A DNA stretch of 64,000 bases from an uncultured Clostridia bacterium (GCA_947630835.1 CANRIZ010000007.1:28549-92548); one strand, 5' to 3'. Shown: positions 1 to 9,211, counted from the stretch's first letter. Numbers and translations: made by a program. The notes: generated by a model from the sequence alone, not told the origin.

Positions 1-1
1 C

Positions 2-1435
2 AAAAACAACGGGCCGCTTAAAATAAGCGTTGACGTCTCAAAGGAAACGGGAAGCTTTGACGGCTTCGGCGCTTCCGCCTGTTGGTGGGCTCAAGTTTGC
101 GGCGGCAGCGATAAGGCGGAGGAGGTCGCGAAGCTGCTCTACAGCAAGGAAGGGCTTGCGCTCAATATTTACAGGTACAATATCGGCGCGGGCGAAGCGG
201 ATAATGTAAACAGCATTATCAACAACGAGTGGAGAACGACGGAAAGCTTCTATGTTTACGACGAAGCGTCCAAGCAGTACAAATATGATTTTACCCGTGA
301 CGCAAATGCGCAGAAAATGCTTGATTTGGCGCTTTCATACGGAGTTGTCGATACGGTTGTGCTTTTTGCAAATTCACCGCATTACTCCATGACCGTTTCC
401 GGCAAGGCAAGCGGAGGGGACGAGCAGTTCGTTTCAAATCTGCCCAAGGAAAATTACAAAGCGTATGTTGATTATTTCCTCACAATAACGCAGTATTTTC
501 TCGATAAAGGCGTGCCCGTTAAATATATCAGCCCCGTAAACGAACCGCAATGGGGTTGGGGCGGCGGAAACGCCTCGCAGGAGGGCTGCCATTACACCTC
601 CGAGGAAATCTACGAGCTTTACAAGCTTTTTGCAAATGAAATTCAAAAGTGCAATATGCCCGTTAAGCTTTCCGCACCGGAAAGCGGCGCCGTAGACGAT
701 GATACAAAGCAGTGGTTTAAGGCTCTTTATGAGGATGAAACCGTCAAAAAATCGCTCGGTACGCTTTCGTATCACAGCTATTGGTCCGATGATTTTGTCG
801 ACAGGAAAATCGACTTCGGTAACTGGTTAAAGGAAAACGTGCCCGACGCCAAGGTTGAGATGTCCGAATGGTGTCAGCTTCCCTGCGTTGCGGATACGAC
901 CTCGATTTTCGGCGCGCTTACGCAGGCGAGGGTAATTGCAAACGATTTGCAGTACGGCAGGGTAAGCTCCTGGAGCGCATGGGTAGGCGTAAATGAAAAC
1001 GGAATTAATGAGGACGGCAAAAATTATTCGGACGGACTTTTGGTAGCTTCAAAGGACTTTTCCGAATGTGAAAAGGCAATCAGATATTACGCAATGGCGC
1101 ATTTCAGCAAGTTTATTCCGTCGGGAAGCGTTCAGCTTGAAACGCAAAAGAATATAGACGATTTAAAGACCTGGAACTCCGACAACCCCGAGGACAATGA
1201 GCTTCGCAATATTTATGTAACCAATACCGTGGCTTTCCGCACGCCCGACAATAAAATCGTTGTGGTCGTCGTCAATGAGGGCGGCGAGAGGAAGCTGAAA
1301 ATCGACGTTGACGGCGTAAGCCAAATGAAAGTCTATACAACAACCGAGGAAGAACAGCTTGCGGAAACCTACAGCGGAAAAATCAAAGCGGTTACTTCCC
1401 CGCAGTACAGCATAACTACGGTTGTGCTTGAATGA
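2..1435 (+). CDS. GH30-type glycoside hydrolase, 5'-truncated by window edge
   Basis: The frame is open from base 2, so the gene begins before the window; 477 residues are visible. An internal ATG at 317 is not the start, because conserved sequence (GFGASACWWAQ, LNIYRYNIGAGE) lies upstream of it. The fold is the GH30 (beta/alpha)8 barrel with a C-terminal beta domain: the putative acid/base Glu is in NEPQ (in-window residue 181) and the nucleophile Glu in MSEW (residue 289). The sequence style is closest to GH30 endo-beta-1,6-galactanases and related O-glycosyl hydrolases, which act on plant arabinogalactan side chains; the exact substrate is inferred only. A secretion signal, if any, is outside the window. 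Its G+C content is visibly higher than that of the pilus block that follows. Confidence 0.8.
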   Translation, partial: KNNGPLKISVDVSKETGSFDGFGASACWWAQVCGGSDKAEEVAKLLYSKEGLALNIYRYNIGAGEADNVNSIINNEWRTTESFYVYDEASKQYKYDFTRDANAQKMLDLALSYGVVDTVVLFANSPHYSMTVSGKASGGDEQFVSNLPKENYKAYVDYFLTITQYFLDKGVPVKYISPVNEPQWGWGGGNASQEGCHYTSEEIYELYKLFANEIQKCNMPVKLSAPESGAVDDDTKQWFKALYEDETVKKSLGTLSYHSYWSDDFVDRKIDFGNWLKENVPDAKVEMSEWCQLPCVADTTSIFGALTQARVIANDLQYGRVSSWSAWVGVNENGINEDGKNYSDGLLVASKDFSECEKAIRYYAMAHFSKFIPSGSVQLETQKNIDDLKTWNSDNPEDNELRNIYVTNTVAFRTPDNKIVVVVVNEGGERKLKIDVDGVSQMKVYTTTEEEQLAETYSGKIKAVTSPQYSITTVVLE

Positions 1436-1582
1436 CAGAAATATTTTACAATCTTGAATAAAAGAAATATTTTATAATTTTTATTTGTTTTTTGATAATC
1501 TAACTTCATTTTGATAATTAAAAATTTAAGTTAAAATTTTATAATTCAAGCGTTATACAAAATTCAAATTACCGTAAAAATT

Positions 1583-1615
1583 GCAGCATGTCATATCCGG
1601 CATGCTGCTTTTTTT
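1583..1615 (+). terminator. Rho-independent terminator after the GH30 gene
   Basis: Perfect 8-bp stem GCAGCATG (1583-1590) / CATGCTGC (1601-1608), 10-nt loop, followed by seven T residues. It lies about 150 bp after the GH30 stop and separates that gene from the Tad block. Confidence 0.9.
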
Positions 1616-1748
1616 ATGGTTTTTATTCTTTAAATTTATAATTTTTTATTGTAAAAATATGATTTTTTATGAAAAAATTTTTATGCGCAATTTTATAACA
1701 TAAATTTACAAAATAACAAATAAATGAATAAATTTCCATTAATATCAA

Positions 1749-1785
1749 GGTCGTTCACCCTGATCTCTCGGTCGTATACCCTGAT
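1749..1785 (+). promoter_or_regulatory. 21-bp-spaced direct repeat, probable activator site for the Tad operon
   Basis: Two 16-bp direct repeats differing at two positions, GGTCGTTCACCCTGAT (1749-1764) and GGTCGTATACCCTGAT (1770-1785). They start exactly 21 bp apart, two helical turns, and end about 4 bp before a candidate -35 box. This geometry is that of tandem response-regulator sites; LytTR-family regulators in particular bind short direct repeats with a 21-bp period beside the -35. The regulator is not in the window. Confidence 0.55.
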
Positions 1786-1789
1786 TGTA

Positions 1790-1818
1790 TTGAAATTATT
1801 TTTTTAATGTGTTTAAAT
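1790..1818 (+). promoter_or_regulatory. Candidate promoter of the Tad operon
   Basis: TTGAAA (1790-1795), 17-bp spacer, TTAAAT (1813-1818). The -10 is imperfect, fitting a promoter that needs the activator repeats just upstream. It would leave a leader of about 135 nt before tadZ; no known riboswitch was recognised in that leader. Confidence 0.45.
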
Positions 1819-1959
1819 GTGTGTAGGTTTATTTTAACAAATCACAATATATGTAAAAAGCAAATAATGCAGATGTCATAATTTGGCAACTGTTAAAGCG
1901 CCGATTATTTTAATTAATTTCTTTAACATAAAAAATTAACTTCAAAAGGTGATTTATTA

Positions 1960-3018
1960 ATGCTTAAAATCAAAGTAGCAATTTTAAGTAATGATAAAGT
2001 GTTTACAAGTAAAATTGTAGACTCTTTCAGTACCAATTATCAAAACAATATAGAAATTTCCTCTTTCGGAAGCACGGAATTAATTTATGACTTTTTGTCA
2101 ACGAACAGAATCGATGTTTTTCTTGCCGACGATGATGACAATATAACTGTGGATTTTGACAAAATTCCTTCGAGATGTACATTCGGATATTTGGCAAGGA
2201 AAAAATCAGTTGAATCCTTAAACGGTTACAGATGTATATTTAAATACCAAAAAGCGGACCTTATTTATCGCGAAATTATTTCACTGTTTTCGGAAAATTC
2301 CAATTACAAATTAAAACAGGATCATCAAAAATCCGCAAGTAAAATAATTACATTTATTTCTGCTGCAGGCGGAACGGGAGTTTCAAGCCTTGCTGCAGCA
2401 TACGCAAAACACAGAGCGGGATTGGGTGAAAATCCGTTTTATTTAAATCTTGAAACCTTCGGAGGAGCAGGAATTCTTTTCCCCTCGGAAGGAAATATTA
2501 ATATGAGCAACGTTATCTATTCGCTGAAAAGCAATTCAATCAATCTTTCCCTTAAGATTGAAAGCGCAATAAAAAAGGGCGCGGACGGTGTTTCTTTTAT
2601 TGATTCTTCGGATGTTATTCTCGATAATCTAGATTTAAGCTCGGAAGAAATAATGACTTTGATTGAAGAAATAAACGCTATGCCGAGATACAATAAACTG
2701 ATAATCGATTTTAATTTCAGATTCGGAGATTTGGACTTAGCTATTTTAAAAAAATCCAACAAGATTATTTTGGTCAGCGACGGTTCGGAGATTGTAAACG
2801 GTAAAACATTAAGGTTGTTGGAGGCTTTAAAAATAATTGATGAGGAAAAAAATGAAATTTTAGGAAACATATCCATAGCATACAATAAATTTGCAAGTAA
2901 AACCGGTAAAAAAATCAATTGTGATTTATTGGAATTAGGCGGTTTTCCCAGAATTGACGGAACATCATCGCTGATTGTAGAGCATCTTGCAAATCAAAAA
3001 ATTATTGAAAAGATTTAA
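1960..3018 (+). CDS. tadZ: TadZ/CpaE-like pilus localisation ATPase, degenerate P-loop
   Basis: First gene of the Tad block, ATG preceded by AAAAGGTGA. 352 residues: an N-terminal receiver-like domain (about 1-120) and a C-terminal MinD/ParA-type domain (about 125-350). The deviant Walker A reads AAGGTGVSS where KGGxGK[ST] is expected, so both signature lysines are missing; the later ParA-type strand LIIDFNF and the segment ending in a polar VSDGSE turn are retained. TadZ proteins mark the cell site where the Tad secretion machine assembles. tadA follows 21 bp downstream, the standard Tad order. ATP hydrolysis looks doubtful from the P-loop; binding may remain. Confidence 0.85.
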   Translation: MLKIKVAILSNDKVFTSKIVDSFSTNYQNNIEISSFGSTELIYDFLSTNRIDVFLADDDDNITVDFDKIPSRCTFGYLARKKSVESLNGYRCIFKYQKADLIYREIISLFSENSNYKLKQDHQKSASKIITFISAAGGTGVSSLAAAYAKHRAGLGENPFYLNLETFGGAGILFPSEGNINMSNVIYSLKSNSINLSLKIESAIKKGADGVSFIDSSDVILDNLDLSSEEIMTLIEEINAMPRYNKLIIDFNFRFGDLDLAILKKSNKIILVSDGSEIVNGKTLRLLEALKIIDEEKNEILGNISIAYNKFASKTGKKINCDLLELGGFPRIDGTSSLIVEHLANQKIIEKI

Positions 3019-3039
3019 CTTTTAGTAAGGTAAACGAAT

Positions 3040-4284
3040 ATGGACGATGAAAAAATTAATTCAATAATAAGGGAAATCAGAGAATATGTTACTACAAGCC
3101 TTCCGTTAAGCACTTTATCGGATGAGGATTTGCGAACAAGTATAGAGGAATACTCGCAAAAATATTTTGAAAAGACATATGTTCCCATAAAAAAAAGAGT
3201 TGAAATTATTGAAAAGGTTTATAGCTCGATTCGCGGCTTCGGAATACTTGATACTATTATGAGCGACGACTCTATAACCGAAGTAATGATTAACGGGAAG
3301 GACAATATTTTTATTGAGCAAAACGGTGTAGTACATAAAATAGCCGAATCCTTTGAGAGCGAAAGAAGATTGGAGGACGTAATTCAAAGGATAGTAGGTT
3401 TAGCCGGCAGAGAGGTTAACCAGGCAAATCCTATATGCGACACAAGACTTCCGGACGGCTCCAGAGTCAGCGTTGTTTTGCCGCCGATTGCATTATGCGG
3501 TCCTACGGTTACAATTCGTAAATTTTCAAAAACACCCATGACAATTGGGCAATTAATAAAATACGGCTCAATTACTCCCGAAATAGCAAAGATTTTAGAA
3601 ACGCTTGTTAAAGCAAAATACAATATTTTTATTTCGGGCGGAACCGGTTCGGGTAAGACAACATTTCTTAACGCTTTGTCAAATTATATACCGAGAAACG
3701 AGAGAATTATTACCATTGAGGACTCCGCTGAATTGCAGATAGCCAATATAGACAACCTTGTCAGTTTGGAAACGCGAAACGCCAATACGGCGGGAGTAGG
3801 CGCGATTTCAATAAGGGATTTAATAAAATCTTCATTGAGAATGCGTCCGGAAAGAATTATAGTCGGCGAGGTCCGCGGAGGGGAAGCGCTTGATATGCTT
3901 CAAGCTATGAACACAGGACATGACGGCTCATTGTCAACAGGACATGCAAATTCGGTTAAGGATATGCTTACACGTCTTGAAACTATGGTATTGCAGGGCG
4001 CGGAGGGATTACCGCTTGAGGCTATACGCCAGCAAATAGCAAGCGCTGTTGATATAATCATACATTTGGCAAGATTGCGCGATCATTCAAGAAAAACCGT
4101 TGAAATATGCGAGGTGCTTGATTATGATTACGCAACAAAAGAAATTAAGCTTAACCCGCTGTACGTTTTTGAAGAGGATGAGAAAAGTACGCTTGAAAAA
4201 GTATCGGGCAGTTTAGTCAGAACAAAACATCCGCTTCAAAACGACAGTAAACTGAAGCTTATGGGTTATACGGAAAAAATATAA
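3040..4284 (+). CDS. tadA: TadA/CpaF secretion ATPase (VirB11 family)
   Basis: 414 residues, a normal length for the family. Walker A GGTGSGKTT with Lys206, Walker B region RIIVGEVRGGEALDM, and the Asp/His box GHDGSLSTGHANS are all present, so it should be an active hexameric ATPase powering Flp pilus assembly at the cytoplasmic face of the membrane. An N-terminal domain of about 80 residues precedes the conserved SDDSITEVMINGKDN segment. It sits between tadZ and tadB with short spacings of 21 and 13 bp. Confidence 0.95.
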   Translation: MDDEKINSIIREIREYVTTSLPLSTLSDEDLRTSIEEYSQKYFEKTYVPIKKRVEIIEKVYSSIRGFGILDTIMSDDSITEVMINGKDNIFIEQNGVVHKIAESFESERRLEDVIQRIVGLAGREVNQANPICDTRLPDGSRVSVVLPPIALCGPTVTIRKFSKTPMTIGQLIKYGSITPEIAKILETLVKAKYNIFISGGTGSGKTTFLNALSNYIPRNERIITIEDSAELQIANIDNLVSLETRNANTAGVGAISIRDLIKSSLRMRPERIIVGEVRGGEALDMLQAMNTGHDGSLSTGHANSVKDMLTRLETMVLQGAEGLPLEAIRQQIASAVDIIIHLARLRDHSRKTVEICEVLDYDYATKEIKLNPLYVFEEDEKSTLEKVSGSLVRTKHPLQNDSKLKLMGYTEKI

Positions 4285-4297
4285 GTTAGGAGCAGCA

Positions 4298-5158
4298 ATG
4301 AATTTATTTAAGAAAAAAACAAAGGAAAGTCAACCTCAATATTATATGTCGGCAATAAATGTTCAAGTCCTTAATTACGATGTGTATGAGTTGGGGAAGA
4401 GCGAACGAATAATATTAAGTATTGTTTCGTTTATAGTCGGCGCTGCGGTCGGTTATTTGTTTTACGGCGGCATTGCAAAGGATGTAAACGGCCACCCTAC
4501 CGTTACAACGCATGTACTGAATATTATAATTATGTGCATAGTCGGCTTTTTTGCAACGAAGATTTTTTTGCCTATGTATGTTACCCGAAAAATAGAAAAG
4601 AGGAAGGATAAGCTAAGGGTACAGTTTATTGATTTGTTGGACTCTTTGTCAACCTCAATTTCATCCGGTAAGAATGTTCCGCAGGCTTTTCAAAGCGCCA
4701 AGGGCGATATGATGCTTCAGTATTCCGATGATGATTATATAATACAGGAGCTAAGCGTTATTATCGAGGGTATAGAAAACAACATAGCTGTAGAAGATAT
4801 GCTTATAGATTTGGGCAACAGAAGCGGTATAAAGGATATAACAAATTTCGGCTATGTTTTTCAAACGGTTTACAGAAAAGGCGGCAATATAAAGGAAGCT
4901 ATCGCGTCTTGCCATGATTTGCTTACGGAAAAAATAGAAATTGAATTAGCGATTTCAACCAAAACGGCGGCGGCAAAGAACGAGCAAAACGTAATGATGA
5001 TAATGCCGATAATTCTTGTCACAATGTTAAAACTTATGGGCTCCGACTTTGCAAAAAACTTCACCACGCCTCTCGGTCTGGTTTCGACAACCGTTGCGGT
5101 TGCACTTTTCGTTACTTCCTACTTTGTCGGCAGAAAATTAATAAATATAGAGGTTTAG
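4298..5158 (+). CDS. tadB: TadB-like inner-membrane pilus assembly protein
   Basis: 286 residues with two N-terminal membrane segments (about 40-60 and 75-95), a cytoplasmic type II secretion F-type domain (RVQFIDLLDSLSTSISSGKN, then ENNIAVEDMLIDLG) and two C-terminal membrane segments. TadB and TadC form the membrane platform on which TadA acts. It ends one base before tadC begins, so the pair is probably translationally coupled. Confidence 0.85.
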   Translation: MNLFKKKTKESQPQYYMSAINVQVLNYDVYELGKSERIILSIVSFIVGAAVGYLFYGGIAKDVNGHPTVTTHVLNIIIMCIVGFFATKIFLPMYVTRKIEKRKDKLRVQFIDLLDSLSTSISSGKNVPQAFQSAKGDMMLQYSDDDYIIQELSVIIEGIENNIAVEDMLIDLGNRSGIKDITNFGYVFQTVYRKGGNIKEAIASCHDLLTEKIEIELAISTKTAAAKNEQNVMMIMPIILVTMLKLMGSDFAKNFTTPLGLVSTTVAVALFVTSYFVGRKLINIEV

Positions 5159-5159
5159 T

Positions 5160-6038
5160 ATGCTGTTTGCAAAATTGATAATAACCGTAGTAGCAATATT
5201 TCTTTCGTTAGTTTTTATTAAACTGTTGTTGAAAAACAATAAATATGACGAGATGTTTGAGCAGCTGGACGACAGCAAACATCCGTTTAAACAAATCTAT
5301 CCCGTCGGGTTGAATTTGCTTGATAAATTTAATTTTGATTATCAATCAAACAGAGCGAAGAAATTAAAAACAAAGCTTGACATTATGTATGGAAAAAGAA
5401 ACGGCGATTTATACATATTTGTTACATACGGCGAAAGCATTTCGTTGGCTTGGTTGGTTCTGATTATAGGTCTTGCTCTGTCGGCTTTTGCTTCTTCCGC
5501 AAGCGATATGCTTATTTTCCTGGGGATTTCCGCATTGATTGCGTTTATGTGCTATTACTATTTTTTCAATCAGGCAAGCAACGAGCTTCAGAAGCGAAGC
5601 GAAGTCTATTTGTCCCAATTTCCCAATGTTGTATCATCTGTGGCGTTGCTGGTTAATGCGGGAATGATTCTCCGGGACGCTTGGCGTCAGATTGCTTACA
5701 GCGACGACAAAGAAATAAACGAGCAAATGCAGTTCGTTTGTGCAGATATCGATAACGGTGTGGGCGAAAAGGAAGCGTATTATGCTTTCGCAAGCCGTTG
5801 CGCGTCAAACGAGATAAAAAAATTTGTTTCTATATTGGTTCAGGCTATGGAAAAGGGAAGCAAGGATTTGGCAAACGTTTTGGTTGCCCAGTCGCAGGAG
5901 CTGTGGAATACAAGAAGGGAAACCGCTTTGAAAAAGGGCGAGCTTGCTTCAAACAGATTGCTTATACCGATTCTTTTGATATTTGCCGGTATATTAATTA
6001 TGATAATAGGACCGATAATGTCCAATTTATCAACATAA
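5160..6038 (+). CDS. tadC: TadC-like inner-membrane pilus assembly protein
   Basis: 292 residues: an N-terminal membrane helix, two central helices (about 95-140), a second T2SF domain (LSQFPNVVSSVALLVNAGM; VGEKEAYYAFASRC) and a C-terminal helix. It is a paralogue of the preceding TadB and its usual partner. The start ATG lies immediately after the tadB stop. Confidence 0.85.
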   Translation: MLFAKLIITVVAIFLSLVFIKLLLKNNKYDEMFEQLDDSKHPFKQIYPVGLNLLDKFNFDYQSNRAKKLKTKLDIMYGKRNGDLYIFVTYGESISLAWLVLIIGLALSAFASSASDMLIFLGISALIAFMCYYYFFNQASNELQKRSEVYLSQFPNVVSSVALLVNAGMILRDAWRQIAYSDDKEINEQMQFVCADIDNGVGEKEAYYAFASRCASNEIKKFVSILVQAMEKGSKDLANVLVAQSQELWNTRRETALKKGELASNRLLIPILLIFAGILIMIIGPIMSNLST

Positions 6039-6072
6039 TTATATAAATTTTTTAAGAAAGGAGGAAAATCCA

Positions 6073-6360
6073 ATGACAGAATTTTGCATTAAAGCTTACT
6101 TTAAAGCAAGAAATTTTTTCTACGACTTAACTCACAAGGAGAACGGCGATACCAATATAATTGCTATTATTTTAGTACTGTTGATAGTGGTAATTTTGGC
6201 AATGATATTCAAAAATAATTTAATGTCATTATTTAATAGCATTTGGGATTCGATTTCAGGTGCTTTATCTGGAAACGATAAAACCGGTGCTTTAAGCCCG
6301 ACGTTTGAAACGGCCGGTGGTGCAAATCCCGTAGGATTTATCCGTCCGTTTTTGTGGTAA
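6073..6360 (+). CDS. Flp-type pilin (Flp1-like prepilin)
   Basis: 95 residues, ATG after a strong AAAGGAGGA site, better than those of its neighbours, as expected for the abundant subunit. A basic N-terminal leader is followed by ENGDTNIIAII and a 20-residue hydrophobic stretch, then a short polar C-terminus. Cleavage before or after the Gly in NGD by the peptidase at 6412 is the likely maturation step. The C-terminus is Gly/Pro rich and ends in FLW. The position between tadC and tadV supports pilin over a minor pseudopilin. Confidence 0.75.
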   Translation: MTEFCIKAYFKARNFFYDLTHKENGDTNIIAIILVLLIVVILAMIFKNNLMSLFNSIWDSISGALSGNDKTGALSPTFETAGGANPVGFIRPFLW

Positions 6361-6374
6361 GCGAAAGCATGAAA

Positions 6375-6402
6375 GGCGCTGCCTTTATGTAAGGGCAGCG
6401 CC
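6375..6402 (+). promoter_or_regulatory. Strong hairpin between pilin and prepilin peptidase genes
   Basis: Perfect 9-bp G+C-rich stem GGCGCTGCC (6375-6383) / GGCAGCGCC (6394-6402) with further closing pairs, lying 15 bp after the pilin stop and 9 bp before the next start. No T-run follows, so it is not a classical terminator. It looks like an mRNA-stabilising or attenuating hairpin that would let the pilin be made in excess over downstream genes. Confidence 0.65.
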
Positions 6403-6411
6403 GGGAAAGCG

Positions 6412-7098
6412 GTGAAATTTATTAAATATTTTATTTGTGCGGCGGTTTGCGCCGCTATAAGCGTTATAACTTATTTTATAGGGAACAAGTATAAAATTTT
6501 ATATAATCCTTTAAAAAAAAGCTGCGGCAGCGACGAAAGCGTAAATGCTTTTTCCGCAAAAGCTACTATAGCTTTGCAGTGCGTTTTTGCGGCTGCGGAT
6601 TTTTTTCTTATATTAAATATAAAAAATCATACCGATACCTTTATAAGTCTTTTTAAGCTGGTATTGATATTAACGCTTCTTCAAAGCCTTGCGCTTATTG
6701 ATATAAAATTGAAAATTATACCTAATTTACTGCTTGGTATATGCCTGGCAGTAAGGTTGGTTTTATATATAGCCGAATTTATACTCAGCAGAAACGGATT
6801 TATCGCCATTATAAAGAGCGATTTAATCGGTTTTGCATTCGGGTTTTGCCTGCTTTTGATTATAAGCCTGATTACTAAGCAAAGTATTGGCTTCGGCGAT
6901 GTAAAGCTTTTCGGAATAATCGGAATTACGCTCGGTATGACCTGTACTTTTATGACGCTGTTCAGCGCGTCGGTTATTTCAGCGGTTTACGGTATAGCGT
7001 TAATGATTATTAAGAAAAAAAGCGGAAAAACCTCAATGCCGTTTGCTCCGTTTATATATTTGGGATATGTTGTCTGCTTGATTTTGTCCGTTTATTAA
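6412..7098 (+). CDS. tadV: TadV/CpaA-type prepilin peptidase (A24 aspartic protease)
   Basis: 228 residues, GTG start just after the intergenic hairpin. Multi-pass membrane protein with both catalytic Asp motifs: LIDIKLKIIPN (Asp97) and SIGFGDVKLFG (Asp163, the GxGD box). It cleaves the leader of the Flp pilin and TadE-like pseudopilins. As is usual for TadV it lacks the N-terminal cysteine domain of PilD enzymes; that domain occurs as a separate gene at 12552. Confidence 0.85.
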   Translation: MKFIKYFICAAVCAAISVITYFIGNKYKILYNPLKKSCGSDESVNAFSAKATIALQCVFAAADFFLILNIKNHTDTFISLFKLVLILTLLQSLALIDIKLKIIPNLLLGICLAVRLVLYIAEFILSRNGFIAIIKSDLIGFAFGFCLLLIISLITKQSIGFGDVKLFGIIGITLGMTCTFMTLFSASVISAVYGIALMIIKKKSGKTSMPFAPFIYLGYVVCLILSVY

Positions 7099-7110
7099 TT
7101 GGAGGCCGAA

Positions 7111-8496
7111 ATGTTAAATAACAAAAAAGTTTACATATTGATTGTTGCGGTAATGTGCGTGTTGTGCGTTGTAGGAACTGTGAAAACGGCGCTTACAAAG
7201 CCGAGCAACGGTAATTATAAGGACAACCTTTCATCCGCGCAGGCGTTTGAAAAAAAAGAGCTTTATTATAAGGCTGTATATTATTATAACTTGGCGTTAA
7301 GCGAAAAAGAAAATGAGGAAATAATGCTCAAGGAACTCGACGCTGTAAAAAAAGGAACGGAAAACGGAGAATTTGCGCCGGACGATTACGAAACGTATTT
7401 GCAAAAATATCTTTCCTCGTTCTATAAAAGCGAAGCTCCTTACAATATAGCTTTAAAATATTATTACGACCTCAAAGAATACGATAAATGTCTTGCATTG
7501 TTGGATGACGCGGCCGCGTACGGAGTAAACAATAAAAATATAGCTTCCTACAAAGATCTTATTTCAAAGAAATACAAGCTCGTTTATACGAATTATACCG
7601 ACGTCACACCGTTTAGAAACTATCTGGCGGCAGTCAACCTTGATCAGAAATTCGGACTGGTTGATTCAATGGGCAACATATATGCGCAAACGGCTTACGA
7701 CTATTATTCGCCTTGCTATTATATCAGCGAAAACGAGGGCGAAAGCAGAATGTGGGCGTTTGCCAAGGACGAAAATAGATGTTATCTGCTAAATATCAAT
7801 CAGATAAGGCAGGCTTATCTACCCGCCGAGGTAGAAAGCTCTTCGGGCATAGGCGATGAATTGCTTTCGTGTAAAACGGGCGATAAATACGTTTATTATG
7901 ATATTAACGGCAAAAAGAAATTTGATAAAGAATACAATTATGCGTCTAAGTTTATAACCAATATAGCCGCAGTAAACGATAACGGCAATTGGTACGTTAT
8001 AAACACCGAAGGAAAAGCGTTAACCGAAAAGAATTTTTACGATATAAAAATAAACGGACTTGACGAGTGCGTAAAGAATAAATTTGTGTTTATAAAAGAA
8101 GTACTTGACGGAAAGTATTTCGCTTATAAGTACGAAAACGGAAAACTGACCAAAACCGACAAGGCTTTTGACGATGTTGATTTGCCACCGGCAGGCGGTG
8201 AGTATATCGCTTACAAGGAAAACGGAAAATGGGGCTTCTTAGATATGGATTTGAACGTCGTAATCAAACCGATTTACGATGACGCGCGTTCTTTCTCTTC
8301 GGGATATGCAGGGGTATGCTTAAACGGCAAGTGGACTATTATTAATCAAAAGCAAGAACAGGTTATTGAAAGCGAAGACAATATTACGGATATTTCATAT
8401 GTTTCCGCTTACGATGATACGTCCGGAAAAAGCCATGCTTATGTTTATGTTAAAATTGACGGCGCATGGCAGTTGATGTCTTTGTATAAAATATAG
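7111..8496 (+). CDS. Membrane-anchored WG-repeat protein in Tad locus
   Basis: ATG at 7111 follows GGAGG by 5 bp; a longer reading from TTG 7099 would start inside the ribosome site. 461 residues: N-terminal membrane anchor (about 5-25), a helical TPR-like stretch (FEKKELYYKAVYYYNLAL; YNIALKYYYDLKEYDKCLALL), then WG-type beta repeats such as KFGLVDSMGN, NGKWGFLDMD and NGKWTIINQK. WG repeats form a propeller-like, surface-exposed binding module. Its role in the pilus locus is not known; extracytoplasmic assembly or sensing is inferred from the anchor and context. Confidence 0.7.
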   Translation: MLNNKKVYILIVAVMCVLCVVGTVKTALTKPSNGNYKDNLSSAQAFEKKELYYKAVYYYNLALSEKENEEIMLKELDAVKKGTENGEFAPDDYETYLQKYLSSFYKSEAPYNIALKYYYDLKEYDKCLALLDDAAAYGVNNKNIASYKDLISKKYKLVYTNYTDVTPFRNYLAAVNLDQKFGLVDSMGNIYAQTAYDYYSPCYYISENEGESRMWAFAKDENRCYLLNINQIRQAYLPAEVESSSGIGDELLSCKTGDKYVYYDINGKKKFDKEYNYASKFITNIAAVNDNGNWYVINTEGKALTEKNFYDIKINGLDECVKNKFVFIKEVLDGKYFAYKYENGKLTKTDKAFDDVDLPPAGGEYIAYKENGKWGFLDMDLNVVIKPIYDDARSFSSGYAGVCLNGKWTIINQKQEQVIESEDNITDISYVSAYDDTSGKSHAYVYVKIDGAWQLMSLYKI

Positions 8497-8504
8497 GTGC
8501 AATA

Positions 8505-9191
8505 ATGAGGAAGATGTTAAAAAAATTGAAAAAACAGGATGGAGACGTAATTGTCGAATCCACCATAGTTTTGAGCATTGTAATTGTTTTTATCTTCTTT
8601 TTATTGATGTTGGGATTTTATCTTTTTCAAAAAATGAGCGTATATATAATCGCCAACGATACCGCTTATACGGTGGCTTCAATATATTCTTATAATGCTA
8701 AGGACCCTATTGAAGGTTATATTTCGCCGAACGATTATACCGATACGGGAAATTTATACAGGTATTTGGTTAATTCGATTACGTCTACATTCGGAGAAAA
8801 TAAAAACGAAAACAAGGGCAGATGGTACGCTTATTATTCATTGCAAGGGTATCAATATCTTGCGCCTAAGGAGGATCCGCAGGTTACGGTTGATATAAAA
8901 CCCGTTTCCGCCTTTAAGTCGCAAGTTAATGTAACAATTAAGGCAAAATATGAATTCCCCATAGTTTCGGCGCTGATAGCAATTTTAAGTGCCGACGGTG
9001 ACGGGGAAATGATTTTTGAGGCAACAGGTCATGCCGTTTGCACAGATGTTTCGGAGTATATGAGCAGAGTCAATCTCTACTGCGACGTTACTGACACGCT
9101 TACGGGAACAAAAACATATAAAGATTTGTCTAACGGTATTGTAGGGATAATTGATGATATAAAAACTATTGCGGACGCAGCATTTGAATAA
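8505..9191 (+). CDS. tadE: TadE-like pseudopilin
   Basis: 228 residues. A basic N-terminus (KKLKKQDGDVIVEST) leads into a 20-residue hydrophobic helix and then an extracytoplasmic domain, the standard TadE architecture; the Gly-Asp and Glu before the helix resemble the pilin cleavage site. It begins 8 bp after the WG-repeat gene. TadE/TadF pseudopilins are processed by TadV and needed for pilus assembly. Confidence 0.75.
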   Translation: MRKMLKKLKKQDGDVIVESTIVLSIVIVFIFFLLMLGFYLFQKMSVYIIANDTAYTVASIYSYNAKDPIEGYISPNDYTDTGNLYRYLVNSITSTFGENKNENKGRWYAYYSLQGYQYLAPKEDPQVTVDIKPVSAFKSQVNVTIKAKYEFPIVSALIAILSADGDGEMIFEATGHAVCTDVSEYMSRVNLYCDVTDTLTGTKTYKDLSNGIVGIIDDIKTIADAAFE

Positions 9192-9211
9192 AAGTTTGGA
9201 GATTTACTGGA

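Noticed and set aside
434..775. Minus-strand frame of 113 codons inside the GH30 gene
   Set aside because: Shadow of the GH30 frame, which has conserved catalytic motifs; no ribosome site or similarity.
1820..1959. Riboswitch in the Tad leader
   Set aside because: No c-di-GMP, T-box or other known aptamer core was recognised in this AT-rich leader.
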